NCBI RefSeq assembly: GCF_052065755.1
Contig: NZ_JBQHTK010000016.1
Coordinates: 6,394 to 70,393, forward strand
Direction of reading: 5' to 3'
DNA: 64,000 bases
From: Allocoprococcus sp004560705
GTDB taxonomy: Bacteria > Bacillota > Clostridia > Lachnospirales > Lachnospiraceae
In this document: one piece after another, positions 51,073 through 60,712 of the stretch
Numbering within the stretch: the first letter of the stretch is position 1
How the letters are laid out: each line of letters begins with the position of its first letter
Notes under the pieces: generated by a model
Told to the model about the DNA's origin: nothing
The model's input: only the letters and a program-made list of their open reading frames with translations
Databases searched by the model: none
Program-made: the position numbers and the translations under genes

Positions 51073-52182
51073 ATGACATTGACAAATTATTGGTGGTTGC
51101 TGATCTGGATGTTTACTGGGGGGATTTTATTGGAGATTCTTGTTCCACGGAGGAGGGAATTAGTTTGTGGAAAAATGGAAGAACGATGGGATACGGTCTC
51201 CGCATTAATTTTGGTAATCCCATACATTATTTGGGCAGGATATCGGACGGATGCTTTCGGTGATACGAGGGCATACAGAATGGCATTTCGAAACGCTCCA
51301 ACGCAATTGGGACAACTGACAGAGTATCTTTCAACGATTACAAAAGATAAAGGGTTTTCAGTATTAACTGTTTTAGTGAAATGTATTATTGGAAACTCTG
51401 ATGTTCTGTTTTTTCTTATAATTGCAACAATTCAACTTCTTTGTATTGTGTATATTTGCAGAAAATACTCTTGCAATTATTGGTTGAGCATGTTTCTGTT
51501 TGTTGCGTCAACTGATTATATAAGTTGGATGCACAATGGAATCCGTCAGTTTTTGGCAATCACTATTGTTTTTGCTTCAACGGAGTTATTGATAAAGAAA
51601 AAATATATCCAACTTATTTTAATTATTCTTTTGGCATCGACGATTCATGCTTCTATGCTATTTATGATACCAGTAGTTTTTATAGTTCAAGGCAAGGCAT
51701 GGAATAAGAAAAGCGTTTTATGTATCATAGCGTGTATTATAGCATTGTTCTTTGTTGATCAGTTTACGGATATTCTTGATACTGCGTTATCAACAACCCA
51801 GTATTCTGGAATGGTATCTGATTGGGAAGAATGGGGGGATGACGGAACGAATCCGATTCGTGTTTTGGTGTATTCTATACCAATGTTGTTATCTATTATT
51901 GGCTATAAGCAGATCAAAGCAAGTGATAATCCGCTTATCCATATTACGACTAATTTTTCAATACTTGCATTTGGAACCGCACTTTTATCAATGAGTACAT
52001 CTGGTATCTTCATAGGTAGAATGATTCAACCGACTTTTGTTTATGCAATTCTCATATTGTTACCTTGGGAGTTAAAAAATATTTTCACTGAGGAATCTTC
52101 GAAACTAATGCAGATATTTACGGTGATTGGATATGTTGCGTTTTTTTATTATCAAATGCACATTACTTGGGGAATGTTATAA
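51073..52182 (+). CDS. EpsG-family polysaccharide polymerase (full length)
   Basis: A 369-residue polytopic membrane protein (about ten helices) of the EpsG/Wzy-like family, probably polymerising lipid-linked repeat units at the outer face of the membrane. It opens MTLTNYWWLLIWMF and shares FGDTRAYRMAFRNAP, KGFSVLTVLVKCIIGNSD, DYISWMHNGIRQF and the charged DDGTNPIRVLVYSIP loop with the truncated paralog at 24269. CTGGAGAG precedes the ATG. First gene of the right-hand glycan cluster. Confidence 0.88.
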   Translation: MTLTNYWWLLIWMFTGGILLEILVPRRRELVCGKMEERWDTVSALILVIPYIIWAGYRTDAFGDTRAYRMAFRNAPTQLGQLTEYLSTITKDKGFSVLTVLVKCIIGNSDVLFFLIIATIQLLCIVYICRKYSCNYWLSMFLFVASTDYISWMHNGIRQFLAITIVFASTELLIKKKYIQLILIILLASTIHASMLFMIPVVFIVQGKAWNKKSVLCIIACIIALFFVDQFTDILDTALSTTQYSGMVSDWEEWGDDGTNPIRVLVYSIPMLLSIIGYKQIKASDNPLIHITTNFSILAFGTALLSMSTSGIFIGRMIQPTFVYAILILLPWELKNIFTEESSKLMQIFTVIGYVAFFYYQMHITWGML

Positions 52183-52204
52183 TGAGTAATACATGGAGGC
52201 TGTG

Positions 52205-53170
52205 ATGCAATCAATATTTATTATTTCATTGGATTTTGAGCTTTTTTGGGGCATGCAGGATTGCAGTACGTTAGAAGAATATCAGGATCATGTGATGGGA
52301 GGAAGAAAAGCTATTCCTAAATTATTAGATTTATTCCATGACCATAATATTCACGCAACGTGGGCTACGGTAGGATTTCAATTTGCGCATTCTTTTGAAG
52401 AAGTTAAGCGTTATTTTCCACCTGACAATTTGCGGCCGAGCTATACAAATATGAAGCTGTCAACTTATAATTGTTTTTCATATATTGGAAAAGATGAGCA
52501 TACGGCTCCTTGTTTTTATGCTCCATCACTAATCGACAAAATTGCCCATTGTGATGGTCAAGAAATCGGCAGTCATACATTTTCACACTATTATTGTCGA
52601 GAAGCAGGGCAAACTACAGAACAGTTCAAAGCAGATATGCAAGCTGCTCAAAGAATTGCGGAAGCCAATGGATACAGTATAACTTCTGTTGTGTTGCCTA
52701 GAAATCAGTGTACAGAAGAACATATCGGAGTGTTAAGAGAACTTGGTTTTACGGCGTATCGTGACGAAGAGAATGACTGGATTCACGAAAAAGTGTCTTT
52801 TCGTCCTCTTATGAGGGTACTTCGCTTGATTGATGTATATTTCCCATTGACTGGACTAGGGGGGTATGTTCCTAAGGTTGAGAATGGAATTGTTAATCTT
52901 ATAGGTTCTCGTATGTATAAGCCCTATTTCAGACCGCTGGCATTTTTAGAAAAAACCAAAATTAATCGAATTAAAAGGCAAATGCTTCATGCGGCAAAGC
53001 GTGGGTTAACTTTTCATTTATGGTGGCATCCGCATAATATTGGTGTCAGGACAGACTATCATTTGAAACAGTTGGAAGAAATATTGTGCTATTATGATGA
53101 ATTAAAAGAAAAATATGGGATGCGTAGCTTGAATATGAGAGAAGCTGCGGAAGAAAGTCTTAATAGGTGA
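52205..53170 (+). CDS. Polysaccharide deacetylase (NodB domain)
   Basis: A 321-residue protein with NodB-type deacetylase motifs: SLDFELFWGM (catalytic base Asp), HATWATVGFQFAHS, GSHTFSHYYC (metal-binding HxxxH) and late LWWHPHNIGV with the catalytic His. No signal peptide is evident, so it may act on a cytoplasmic lipid-linked or nucleotide sugar. The start at 52205 follows GGAGG; an ATG twelve bases upstream is in frame. It lies within the glycan operon, 22 bases after epsG. Confidence 0.88.
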   Translation: MQSIFIISLDFELFWGMQDCSTLEEYQDHVMGGRKAIPKLLDLFHDHNIHATWATVGFQFAHSFEEVKRYFPPDNLRPSYTNMKLSTYNCFSYIGKDEHTAPCFYAPSLIDKIAHCDGQEIGSHTFSHYYCREAGQTTEQFKADMQAAQRIAEANGYSITSVVLPRNQCTEEHIGVLRELGFTAYRDEENDWIHEKVSFRPLMRVLRLIDVYFPLTGLGGYVPKVENGIVNLIGSRMYKPYFRPLAFLEKTKINRIKRQMLHAAKRGLTFHLWWHPHNIGVRTDYHLKQLEEILCYYDELKEKYGMRSLNMREAAEESLNR

Positions 53171-53174
53171 GAGT

Positions 53175-54938
53175 ATGTATCAGTTTTATTATGCGAATCA
53201 AAAGCAAAAATATAGACAAAATGCTTGTGTAGATAAAATACAAAATCACTTTGAAATTACGGCAATTCGTCCGACCATGTGGGAGGAACACTGCTTGGAA
53301 TGTTCTGCTCCGCTTTGTTATCAAAACTGTTTGCATTATGTGGCAAGAAGTGATGGACGATGCAAAAGATTCGAAAATGGATTTTGGACTTTTCAGAGTG
53401 ATAAGGCATGTTGTGGACAAGGTGTACATATTAAATTTCGTAAATGGGCAAATATGATGACCATTATTTTTCCTGATATGATTCCTATGGATTCATATCA
53501 GAAATTGCATAAAAAAAATCAGAAATTAGGAAATCGTTTGAAAATCGTAGCAAATAGTAAATTACCAACAAAAGTTCGTTGGGAAATTATTCGTACGGAA
53601 GAATATATTCGTCGAAGAAAACTAAGAATGATGGAAACAACAAACAATATTCCCGATGCTTTTGTATTTCATGGTTATAGTTATGATAAAGAAAAATATA
53701 ACCTTATTATTGAAATTTACAATGATCACACTCCTGTGTATAAAACGGCACTACCGATTGTTCCGGGGGAAAATTTATATGTGTTGAATCGGGAACAACT
53801 TGCACCAGAATGTTGGACTGTCAATTATTTAGTGAAGATATATCCGGAAAATGACATTGAAGCAGAGCTTGACATTCTCTGGTGTGACTTTGTTTGTGGA
53901 AAAGCAGTTGCTTCTGAAAAGTCAGCGGACAAAGTAAAGTGTGTTGTTTGGGATTTAGATAATACCGTCTGGGATGGAACATTAATAGAAACGGATGATC
54001 TGAAAAAACTTAATCTAAAAGCAGGAGTGTTGGAAACAATTCAAGAACTAGATCGTCGTGGTATTATTCAGTCTATAGCTAGCAAAAATGATATGGAGGC
54101 AGCTTGGCCTGTTGTAGAAAACTTAGGTATTGCGGAATATTTTCTTTACCCTCAAATTCATTGGAATGCTAAAAGTGGGTCTGTTGAGCAGATTGCAAAA
54201 TCCTTGAATATTGGAATAGATTCTCTAGCACTAATAGATGATTCTATATTTGAAAGGCAACAGGTAAGAAGTCAATTTCCACAGGTGCGTACATATGATG
54301 TGAGTGAGCTATCCAACTTGTTGCAATTACCAGAATTTGTAGTTATGGTAACAGAGGAAAGCAAAAAGCGACGTGCCATGTATCAGGCGGAAAAAAAGCG
54401 GAATGAGATTATGTCACAGGGAAATCAAGGGACAGTAGAATTTTTGAAAAAGTGTCATTTGACAATTCAGTTGTTCTCTCCTGAAACAGAGAATCAGGTT
54501 ATGCGTTGCTATGAACTGGTTGTTAGAACTAATCAGTTAAATATGTCTGGAAAGAAATACAGTATAGAGGAATTTAATGAAGTGCTTCATCGATCGGAGC
54601 ATAAAAATTTTGCATTTTCTTGCCATGATGATTTTGGAGAGTACGGAATTGTGGGTTTTGGACAATATCGAGTGGAGCAGGAAAAGCTGATTTTTACAGA
54701 ATTTGTAATGAGCTGTCGTGTGGCGGGTAAATATGTAGAGAGTGCATTGTTTGCGAACTTACTAAAAAAAGAATCATGCAATCAGGGGATTTTTGAGGTT
54801 CGTAAAACAAAAAAGAATGCATTATTGAGAAGAACTTTGGATGATATTGGTTTTAGAGAAGTCAGTTATGATGAAGACAAGGTACTTTACGAGTTTTCAG
54901 AGCAATTAAAGTACACAGAGTTGGTTTCTTGCTTATGA
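53175..54938 (+). CDS. FkbH-like HAD-IIIC protein with extra N-terminal domain
   Basis: A 587-residue protein. Residues about 255-395 are a HAD-IIIC/FkbH domain (VVWDLDNTVWDGTLIE with the DxDxT motif; SIASKNDMEAAW; LALIDDSIFERQQV). Residues about 415-580 form a GNAT-like part (VVRTNQLNMSGKKYS, DDFGEYGIVGFGQY). The N-terminal 250 residues include a Cys-rich stretch, CLECSAPLCYQNCLHYV, then CKRF and CCGQG, possibly metal-binding, and match nothing I recognise. FkbH enzymes load glyceryl groups from 1,3-bisphosphoglycerate onto carrier proteins. Here it may supply a glyceryl or phospho-glyceryl decoration of the glycan (inference). Confidence 0.8.
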   Translation: MYQFYYANQKQKYRQNACVDKIQNHFEITAIRPTMWEEHCLECSAPLCYQNCLHYVARSDGRCKRFENGFWTFQSDKACCGQGVHIKFRKWANMMTIIFPDMIPMDSYQKLHKKNQKLGNRLKIVANSKLPTKVRWEIIRTEEYIRRRKLRMMETTNNIPDAFVFHGYSYDKEKYNLIIEIYNDHTPVYKTALPIVPGENLYVLNREQLAPECWTVNYLVKIYPENDIEAELDILWCDFVCGKAVASEKSADKVKCVVWDLDNTVWDGTLIETDDLKKLNLKAGVLETIQELDRRGIIQSIASKNDMEAAWPVVENLGIAEYFLYPQIHWNAKSGSVEQIAKSLNIGIDSLALIDDSIFERQQVRSQFPQVRTYDVSELSNLLQLPEFVVMVTEESKKRRAMYQAEKKRNEIMSQGNQGTVEFLKKCHLTIQLFSPETENQVMRCYELVVRTNQLNMSGKKYSIEEFNEVLHRSEHKNFAFSCHDDFGEYGIVGFGQYRVEQEKLIFTEFVMSCRVAGKYVESALFANLLKKESCNQGIFEVRKTKKNALLRRTLDDIGFREVSYDEDKVLYEFSEQLKYTELVSCL

Positions 54939-54954
54939 TATGGAGACAAATAGG

Positions 54955-56073
54955 ATGATTATTTTTATTCGAGATAATGAGTGTTTTGAACCAAGAGTGC
55001 AGAATTATTTACATTATTTTGACGAGCACTCTATTGATTACCATGTTCTTGCATGGAATAGAAACGGAACAGCAAAGTCTAACGAAAAAATCACTTTCTT
55101 TCAGCGTAGAGCTGAATATGGAAAAAGAATAGCCAATATTCCTAACAAAATTGCGTGGATGTTTTTTGTCGTTAAGGAAATATGGAAACATCGCCAAAAG
55201 TGCTATTCAATTCATGCTTGTGATATTGATGCAATTTTGCCAGCTCTTTTTATTGGAAAAATACTTCATAAAGTAGTTATTTTTGATATATTTGATTGGA
55301 TTAGTTCATTAACTGGTAAGGGTATTGTTTATAAAATAGTTGAGTATTTGCAAAATTATGCATATGCTCATAGCGATGCTGTGATTTTATGTGAAGAAGA
55401 GAGAAAAGTACAAGCGAAAGTTCAGAATGATAGAGTTTTTGTCCTCCCCAATATCCCAGATGGAAAGACAGAGTTCGACAGAGAAACCTTGAAGACTATA
55501 GACGAAGAACGAAAGTTATATGATCTTACAATAAGTTATGTTGGTGTTTTTGATAGAGATCGAGGTTTGGAAAATCTATTGAGGTGTGTTTCTCGAAATA
55601 CAAATATATTGTTAAATATTGCAGGATTTGGCGTTCTAGATGAACAGGTTCGAAGTTACGCACGAAAATACAAAAACATACATTATTGGGGGCGTGTTGA
55701 ATATGCTGTTGGGCAAGCCATTATGAAAAATTCAGATATAATGGCGGCGATGTATCATTTGACTAGCCCGTTACATAAGTTTGCAGCTCCGAATAAATTT
55801 TATGAGAGCCTTTTGTTAGGTGTTCCAATGATAACAACTCAAAATACATTAGTTGGTTCTAAAGTAGAAAAGTATGATACGGGATTTGTTTTAGATGAAA
55901 CAGAGGAATCTTTAGAAAAATTGATAAAAAATCCTGATTTAATAAAAGAAGTCAAAATAAAAAGAGATCATTGTAGAAATACATGGCATGAAGTATATGC
56001 GTCATATTATAAAGATTTTATGGAAACGGATTATTTAAAATTAATGTTACCGACTTCAAAAAAATTGACATGA
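54955..56073 (+). CDS. GT4-type glycosyltransferase
   Basis: A 372-residue GT-B glycosyltransferase: SYVGVFDRDRGLENLLRCV (donor-domain start, about 200), LLNIAGFGVLDEQV, then AAPNKFYESLLLGVPMITTQ, the usual E-rich nucleotide-sugar motif. The N-terminal acceptor domain is less conserved. Two starts are possible, 54940 (METNRM) and 54955 (MIIFIRDNE); GGAGAC upstream fits the latter. It follows the FkbH-like gene almost directly. Confidence 0.85.
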   Translation: MIIFIRDNECFEPRVQNYLHYFDEHSIDYHVLAWNRNGTAKSNEKITFFQRRAEYGKRIANIPNKIAWMFFVVKEIWKHRQKCYSIHACDIDAILPALFIGKILHKVVIFDIFDWISSLTGKGIVYKIVEYLQNYAYAHSDAVILCEEERKVQAKVQNDRVFVLPNIPDGKTEFDRETLKTIDEERKLYDLTISYVGVFDRDRGLENLLRCVSRNTNILLNIAGFGVLDEQVRSYARKYKNIHYWGRVEYAVGQAIMKNSDIMAAMYHLTSPLHKFAAPNKFYESLLLGVPMITTQNTLVGSKVEKYDTGFVLDETEESLEKLIKNPDLIKEVKIKRDHCRNTWHEVYASYYKDFMETDYLKLMLPTSKKLT

Positions 56074-56209
56074 ATTAAGAAGGGAGAATAAAATTCTTGA
56101 CAGACAGATAGACCATCCAATAAACTGAATCGATTTCTTATAAAAAATCGGTATGTTTTAAGAAATAGTAGTAAAATTTGTTTAAGTAATCTGGATAGAG
56201 AGAATTTAA
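56074..56209. other. Intergenic region with candidate promoter
   Basis: TTGACA (56097-56102) and TAAACT (56121-56126), 18 bp apart, make a modest promoter candidate ahead of the decayed pyruvyl transferase and the genes after it. Nothing else is seen. Confidence 0.35.
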
Positions 56210-56804
56210 ATGCACGGATTGCACTTCAATAAAAATATTGGAAAAACAAAACATCTTTATGCGGTTGGTTCTATTCTTCTTGGCTATCGGGATATGACGA
56301 TTTGGGGGATTTGGGGTATGATTCGTTGAACGGCTGGCTGAGGAAAGCAGATGGGTTTGTTCACAGACATTATCATTATCTTGATATTCGGGCTGTCCGT
56401 GTTCCGGAAACAAGAAGAATATTAAGAGCGATGGGATATGAATGTCCGGAAATATATGGAGATTCAGCAGTATGTACTGACTCCCCCAATTTATGAAGTT
56501 CTCACGTAATTGGAAAAAATCATAGATGAGATTGTGAGTATTGAATTGGTGATCAGTTCGGCGTTACATGGTATTATTTTGGCAGAAGCATATGGCATTC
56601 TTGCAGTTATGTTTAGTGATACACTATCTAGTGATATTACCAAGTATAAGGATTGGCATTATGCGACTGGTAGATAAAATTTTACTATTGTAAATTCTGA
56701 GAAGAAAGATTGAAAATTAAATGTGAACCATTGCCTATTACTGTCATTGAGGAGATGCAAGCGCAATTATAGATACATTTCCTTGTGACTTGTGGAATGG
56801 GTAA
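56210..56804 (+). pseudogene. Polysaccharide pyruvyl transferase, frameshifted
   Basis: Pieces in different frames line up in family order: MHGLHFNKNIGKTKHLYAVG and SILLGYRDMTIWG; LDIRAVRVPETRRILRAMGY then ECPEIYGDSAV; VISSALHGIILAEAYGI and YKDWHYATG; EPLPITVIEEM and IDTFPCDLWN. The SALHGIILAEAYG and FPxDLW motifs are hallmarks of the pyruvyl transferase (PF04230-type) family. Several frameshifts and stops, and an incomplete 5' part, make it non-functional. It indicates that the glycan once carried a pyruvate ketal or that the locus was assembled from another one. Confidence 0.75.
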
Positions 56805-56816
56805 AAAGGAGAAATT

Positions 56817-57713
56817 ATGGCTATTCCATTAATTACGGTATTTACACCGACTTATAATCGGAAAAACTGCATTTATAAAGGTTATCAGAGTCTTTGCAAT
56901 CAGTCTTCGTTTAATTTTGAATGGTTGATTATTGACGATGGCTCCAGTGATGATACTCGGGCCTTGGTTGAACAATGGCAGCAAGAACAAGAGAAATTTA
57001 CGATTAGATATTTTTGGAAAGAAAATGGTGGATTACATTCTGCTTATAACAAGGGAATCGAGTTGGCTAGAACGGAACTTTTTGTCTGCATTGATTCTGA
57101 TGATTGGATGCCGGAAGATGCAATTGAAAAAATAGAAAATATATGGCATAACATACAAGATAAAGATTATGCAGGAATTATGGGAATTGACTGCTATCAG
57201 GATGGAACATGTGTTGGGGATAGATTTCCAGATGGTATTGAAGAAATGTTTCTTTACGAAAAAATGACGAAATATCAATTGGATGGGGATAAAAAAATGA
57301 TTCACCGTACATCTTTATTGAAAAAGGTAGCACCTATGCCAACCTTTACTGGTGAAAAAAATTTTAATCCATCATATATGATGTATCAACTTGATCAATT
57401 TGGAAAACTGTATGTTACAAATGATTGTTTTTGCATTGTAGATTATCAGCCAGATGGAATGTCCAGTAATATATATAAACAATATAGAAACAGTCCGAAC
57501 AGTTTTGCCGAAACCAGAAAATTATATATGGCGTTTCCTAATACAACAGTGATGTTTAAATTACGCCAGAGTATACATTATGTTTCTAGTTGCCAGCTAG
57601 CGGGGAAATTTTTCGAAGGGATGAGAAAAAGTCCCTTCTTGTTGTATTTTATACTGGCGATTGTCCCGGGAACATTATTAACCATTTTAGTTTTATTTAA
57701 GACAAGAAAATAA
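56817..57713 (+). CDS. Family 2 (GT-A) glycosyltransferase
   Basis: A 298-residue glycosyltransferase: ITVFTPTYNRKNCIYKGYQSL at the start, EWLIIDDGSSDDT and ENGGLHSAYNKGIELA, then FVCIDSDDWMPEDAIEKI with the metal-binding DxD. A hydrophobic C-terminal segment (SPFLLYFILAIVPGTLLTILVLF) probably anchors it to the membrane. AAAGGAG before the ATG. It lies 12 bases after the decayed pyruvyl transferase. Confidence 0.9.
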   Translation: MAIPLITVFTPTYNRKNCIYKGYQSLCNQSSFNFEWLIIDDGSSDDTRALVEQWQQEQEKFTIRYFWKENGGLHSAYNKGIELARTELFVCIDSDDWMPEDAIEKIENIWHNIQDKDYAGIMGIDCYQDGTCVGDRFPDGIEEMFLYEKMTKYQLDGDKKMIHRTSLLKKVAPMPTFTGEKNFNPSYMMYQLDQFGKLYVTNDCFCIVDYQPDGMSSNIYKQYRNSPNSFAETRKLYMAFPNTTVMFKLRQSIHYVSSCQLAGKFFEGMRKSPFLLYFILAIVPGTLLTILVLFKTRK

Positions 57714-57754
57714 AGGGAAAATGCTCGGCTCATAGAGGGAGAGTGGTTGCTACT

Positions 57755-58864
57755 ATGAAAAAAATACTTTTCTTGATTCATGACCTTGGTGCGGGTGGTG
57801 CAGAAAAGGTTTTAGTGAATTTGGTAAATCATTTGAATCAAAAAAAATACGATATAACTGTGGGAGTACTTTTTGGAGGTGGAGTCAACGAGCAATTTTT
57901 GAATAAATCAATTCACTTTTTTAGTGTTTGGTCAAAGATGATTCCAGGTAACAGTAAGTTGATGAAACTTTTTACGCCAGAACAGCTTCACAAACTGTGT
58001 GTGAGAGAGCACTATGATATTGAAATATCCTATCTAGAAGGACCAACGGCAAGAATTATTTCTGGTTGCCAAGACAAAGAAACAAAATTGATTTCTTGGA
58101 TTCATGTAGGACAGCATACAATGAAAAATTTGGCGCAATCTTTCAGAAACGAACATGAAGCCATGATGTGTTATAATCGATTTGACCAGACAATTTGTGT
58201 TTCAGAAAGTGTTAAAGAAGATTTTTGTTCCATATTAGATTTTCGGAAACCTTGTAAGGTACTTTATAATACTGTTGAATCAGAATCCATCAAACAATTG
58301 GCAACTGAATCAACCGATATCTTTCTTGATGATAATCGAATTCGCCTCATTGCTGTTGGAACATTGAAACCATCAAAAGGATATGACAGATTAATTAATG
58401 TTATTGAAAAGTTGGACAAAGAAAAATATCCTGTTCATCTTTATATATTGGGAACAGGTCCGTTGCGTCAAGAAATAGTGACCAGTATTAAGGCCAGAAA
58501 GTTAGATCATTGTATTACGTTACTTGGTTATCATACTAATCCATATAAATATATAGCAAAATGTGATCTGTTTGTGTGTGCGAGTCACACAGAGGGTTTT
58601 TCTACTGCTGCAACAGAAGCTTTGATCGTAGGAACTCCTGTTTGCACGGTAGATGTGTCTGGAATGAAAGAAATGCTTGGAAAGAACAATGAATACGGTG
58701 TTGTAACTGAAAATAATGAGGTGGCTCTTTACGAAGGAATCAAACAAATAATCAGTTCTGAAAAGATGTTGGAAGATTATAAGGTAAGAGCAAAAGAGAG
58801 AGGACAAGCATTCTGCACTGAAGCAACGGTTAAGGCTGTAGAAGAAATGCTTGAAGAAATATGA
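57755..58864 (+). CDS. GT4 family glycosyltransferase
   Basis: A 369-residue GT-B enzyme. The N-terminal LFLIHDLGAGGAEKVLVNLVNHL glycine-rich acceptor-domain motif and the C-terminal LIAVGTLKPSKGYDRLINVIEKL and LFVCASHTEGFSTAATEALIVGTPVCTVD nucleotide-sugar site are clear. A GTG at 57743 is an alternative start. It lies between a GT2 gene and the second FkbH-like gene. Confidence 0.9.
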   Translation: MKKILFLIHDLGAGGAEKVLVNLVNHLNQKKYDITVGVLFGGGVNEQFLNKSIHFFSVWSKMIPGNSKLMKLFTPEQLHKLCVREHYDIEISYLEGPTARIISGCQDKETKLISWIHVGQHTMKNLAQSFRNEHEAMMCYNRFDQTICVSESVKEDFCSILDFRKPCKVLYNTVESESIKQLATESTDIFLDDNRIRLIAVGTLKPSKGYDRLINVIEKLDKEKYPVHLYILGTGPLRQEIVTSIKARKLDHCITLLGYHTNPYKYIAKCDLFVCASHTEGFSTAATEALIVGTPVCTVDVSGMKEMLGKNNEYGVVTENNEVALYEGIKQIISSEKMLEDYKVRAKERGQAFCTEATVKAVEEMLEEI

Positions 58865-58885
58865 TGGTAAGAAAGAAGGTAAGCT

Positions 58886-60712
58886 ATGTATGATTTTGAA
58901 AAAATCAAGTTAGTAATTTGGGATTTAGATGAAACCTTTTGGGAAGGTGTTTTATCAGAAGGAGAAGTTGATGTTCCAGCGGAAAATATTCAATTGATAA
59001 AGAAACTTACAGATGTAGGAATTATCAACTCAATTTGTAGTAAGAATGATTATGAAAAAGTGCAAAAAAAAATGATAGAATTAGGAATTTGGGATTATTT
59101 TGTTTTTTCGTCCATAGATTGGAATCCCAAAGGGGGACGCATTCAACAGCTTATTTCTGACATGCAGCTAAGACCGGTGAATGTTCTTTTTGTTGATGAT
59201 AATTCATCCAACTTAGAAGAAGCAAAGTTTTTTTGTCCGGAACTAATGACAATATTACCAGATGAACTTCCTGATCTATTTGAAGATGCTTTTGCATGCA
59301 ATAAAAATGATGCAGAGCATAAACGCTTACATCAATATCAGTTGCTTGAAAAGAAGCGACAGCAAAGAGGAAAATTTGCTTCAAACGAACAATTCCTTTA
59401 TAGTAGTAATATTAGAGTGTCTTGGGGAACAGATTGTATTAAGAATATTGATAGAATCCATGATTTGGTTTGGAGAAGCAATCAACTAAATTTTACTAAG
59501 ATTCGTTCTACTAAAGAAGAACTAATGGAATTGTTTTCTAAAGACGAGTGTAAATGTGGATATGTTTCAGTTGAAGATAATTTTGGCGATTATGGGATAG
59601 TTGGTTTTTATGCACTAAGAAATAATGAACTTCTCCATTTTTGCTTTAGCTGTAGAACGCTGGGAATGGGAATTGAACAATATGTGTACAGTAAATTAGG
59701 TCGTCCAGATTTGAATATCAACGGAGAAGTAATCAGCAGCTTAGAGTCAAACGAAACTCCTGGGTGGATTAATCAGGAAAAATCAGATACAGAAAGTGCA
59801 TTGTTGAAAGTACAGTCCGTCTCATCGCATAGTGTATTGATAAAAGGACCTTGTGACTTGTTTCAGATTCTCCCTTATATAGCTGATAAAAGCATCATAG
59901 ACACGGAGTTTACATATGTAAATAATAATGGAGTTACGATAGAGTCTACAGGACATACTACACATATTGTTGAGGCATTTCGATTAAGTAAACAGGAACA
60001 ACAAAGAGTACTGGATGAGGTTCCATTTGCCGATGAAGGCATTTACAACAATAATATATATAAAGGGAGATATAAGCTCGTCATTATAAGCATTTTACAG
60101 GATGCAAATTTGGGAGTATATCGTCGTAAAGAAACAGGGGAACGGATTGCTTTTCTTGAGGGGTATCATCCTATTACAGAAAGAAAAAATTGGGATGCTT
60201 ATATTAGTGGAGAGTACAATTCTGCAAGCTTTCAATTTACGATGGAATGTTTAGAAGAATTTGCTGAAAAATATGAATTTGTGGGGATTAATACACCAGA
60301 ACAAATTGTAGAAAATTTGCAGTTTATCAAGGAGCATTTGCCTGATGATTGTGTACTTGCGGTCATGTTGGGTGGGGAACTATATTATGAAAAAAATATA
60401 TTCCCAGCTTATGAGAATCGACATTTAGTACATAAAGAAATAAATGATGCAATAAGAGGAGCAGCGGATCGTATAGGACTTAAATTGATTGATGTCAATA
60501 AATATCTGATAGATCAAAGCAGTTTTTATGACCATTTCAATCACTATATTAAACCGGTTTACTATCGACTTGCGGGAGATATTGTAACACTTATCAATGA
60601 GCAAACCGGTGCGACATTGAGGGAAACGTCCAAGTTAAAAATGGCGCAGGTTAGATTGAAAGAATGTTTAGCACCAATGTATTACAAAATCAGGAAGAAG
60701 GTCGTAAGGTGA
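58886..60712 (+). CDS. FkbH-like HAD-IIIC protein fused to SGNH-like domain
   Basis: A 608-residue protein. The N-terminal 150 residues are a HAD-IIIC/FkbH domain (LVIWDLDETFWEGVLSEGE, with DxDxT; SICSKNDYEKV; VLFVDDNSSNLEEAK). A GNAT-like part follows (VWRSNQLNFTKIRSTKEEL; DNFGDYGIVGFYAL, about 195-250). From about 315 a further domain ends DHFNHYIKPVYYRLAGDIVTLI, which resembles the D-x-x-H end of SGNH/GDSL esterase folds. It is the second FkbH-like gene of the cluster and differs in architecture from the one at 53175. Probably involved in acyl or glyceryl decoration of the glycan. Confidence 0.8.
   Translation: MYDFEKIKLVIWDLDETFWEGVLSEGEVDVPAENIQLIKKLTDVGIINSICSKNDYEKVQKKMIELGIWDYFVFSSIDWNPKGGRIQQLISDMQLRPVNVLFVDDNSSNLEEAKFFCPELMTILPDELPDLFEDAFACNKNDAEHKRLHQYQLLEKKRQQRGKFASNEQFLYSSNIRVSWGTDCIKNIDRIHDLVWRSNQLNFTKIRSTKEELMELFSKDECKCGYVSVEDNFGDYGIVGFYALRNNELLHFCFSCRTLGMGIEQYVYSKLGRPDLNINGEVISSLESNETPGWINQEKSDTESALLKVQSVSSHSVLIKGPCDLFQILPYIADKSIIDTEFTYVNNNGVTIESTGHTTHIVEAFRLSKQEQQRVLDEVPFADEGIYNNNIYKGRYKLVIISILQDANLGVYRRKETGERIAFLEGYHPITERKNWDAYISGEYNSASFQFTMECLEEFAEKYEFVGINTPEQIVENLQFIKEHLPDDCVLAVMLGGELYYEKNIFPAYENRHLVHKEINDAIRGAADRIGLKLIDVNKYLIDQSSFYDHFNHYIKPVYYRLAGDIVTLINEQTGATLRETSKLKMAQVRLKECLAPMYYKIRKKVVR

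Noticed and set aside
24269..52182. The two epsG genes as a target-site duplication made by the mobile block
   Set aside because: They are only about half identical at protein level, far too diverged for duplication at insertion; they look like old paralogs or alleles.
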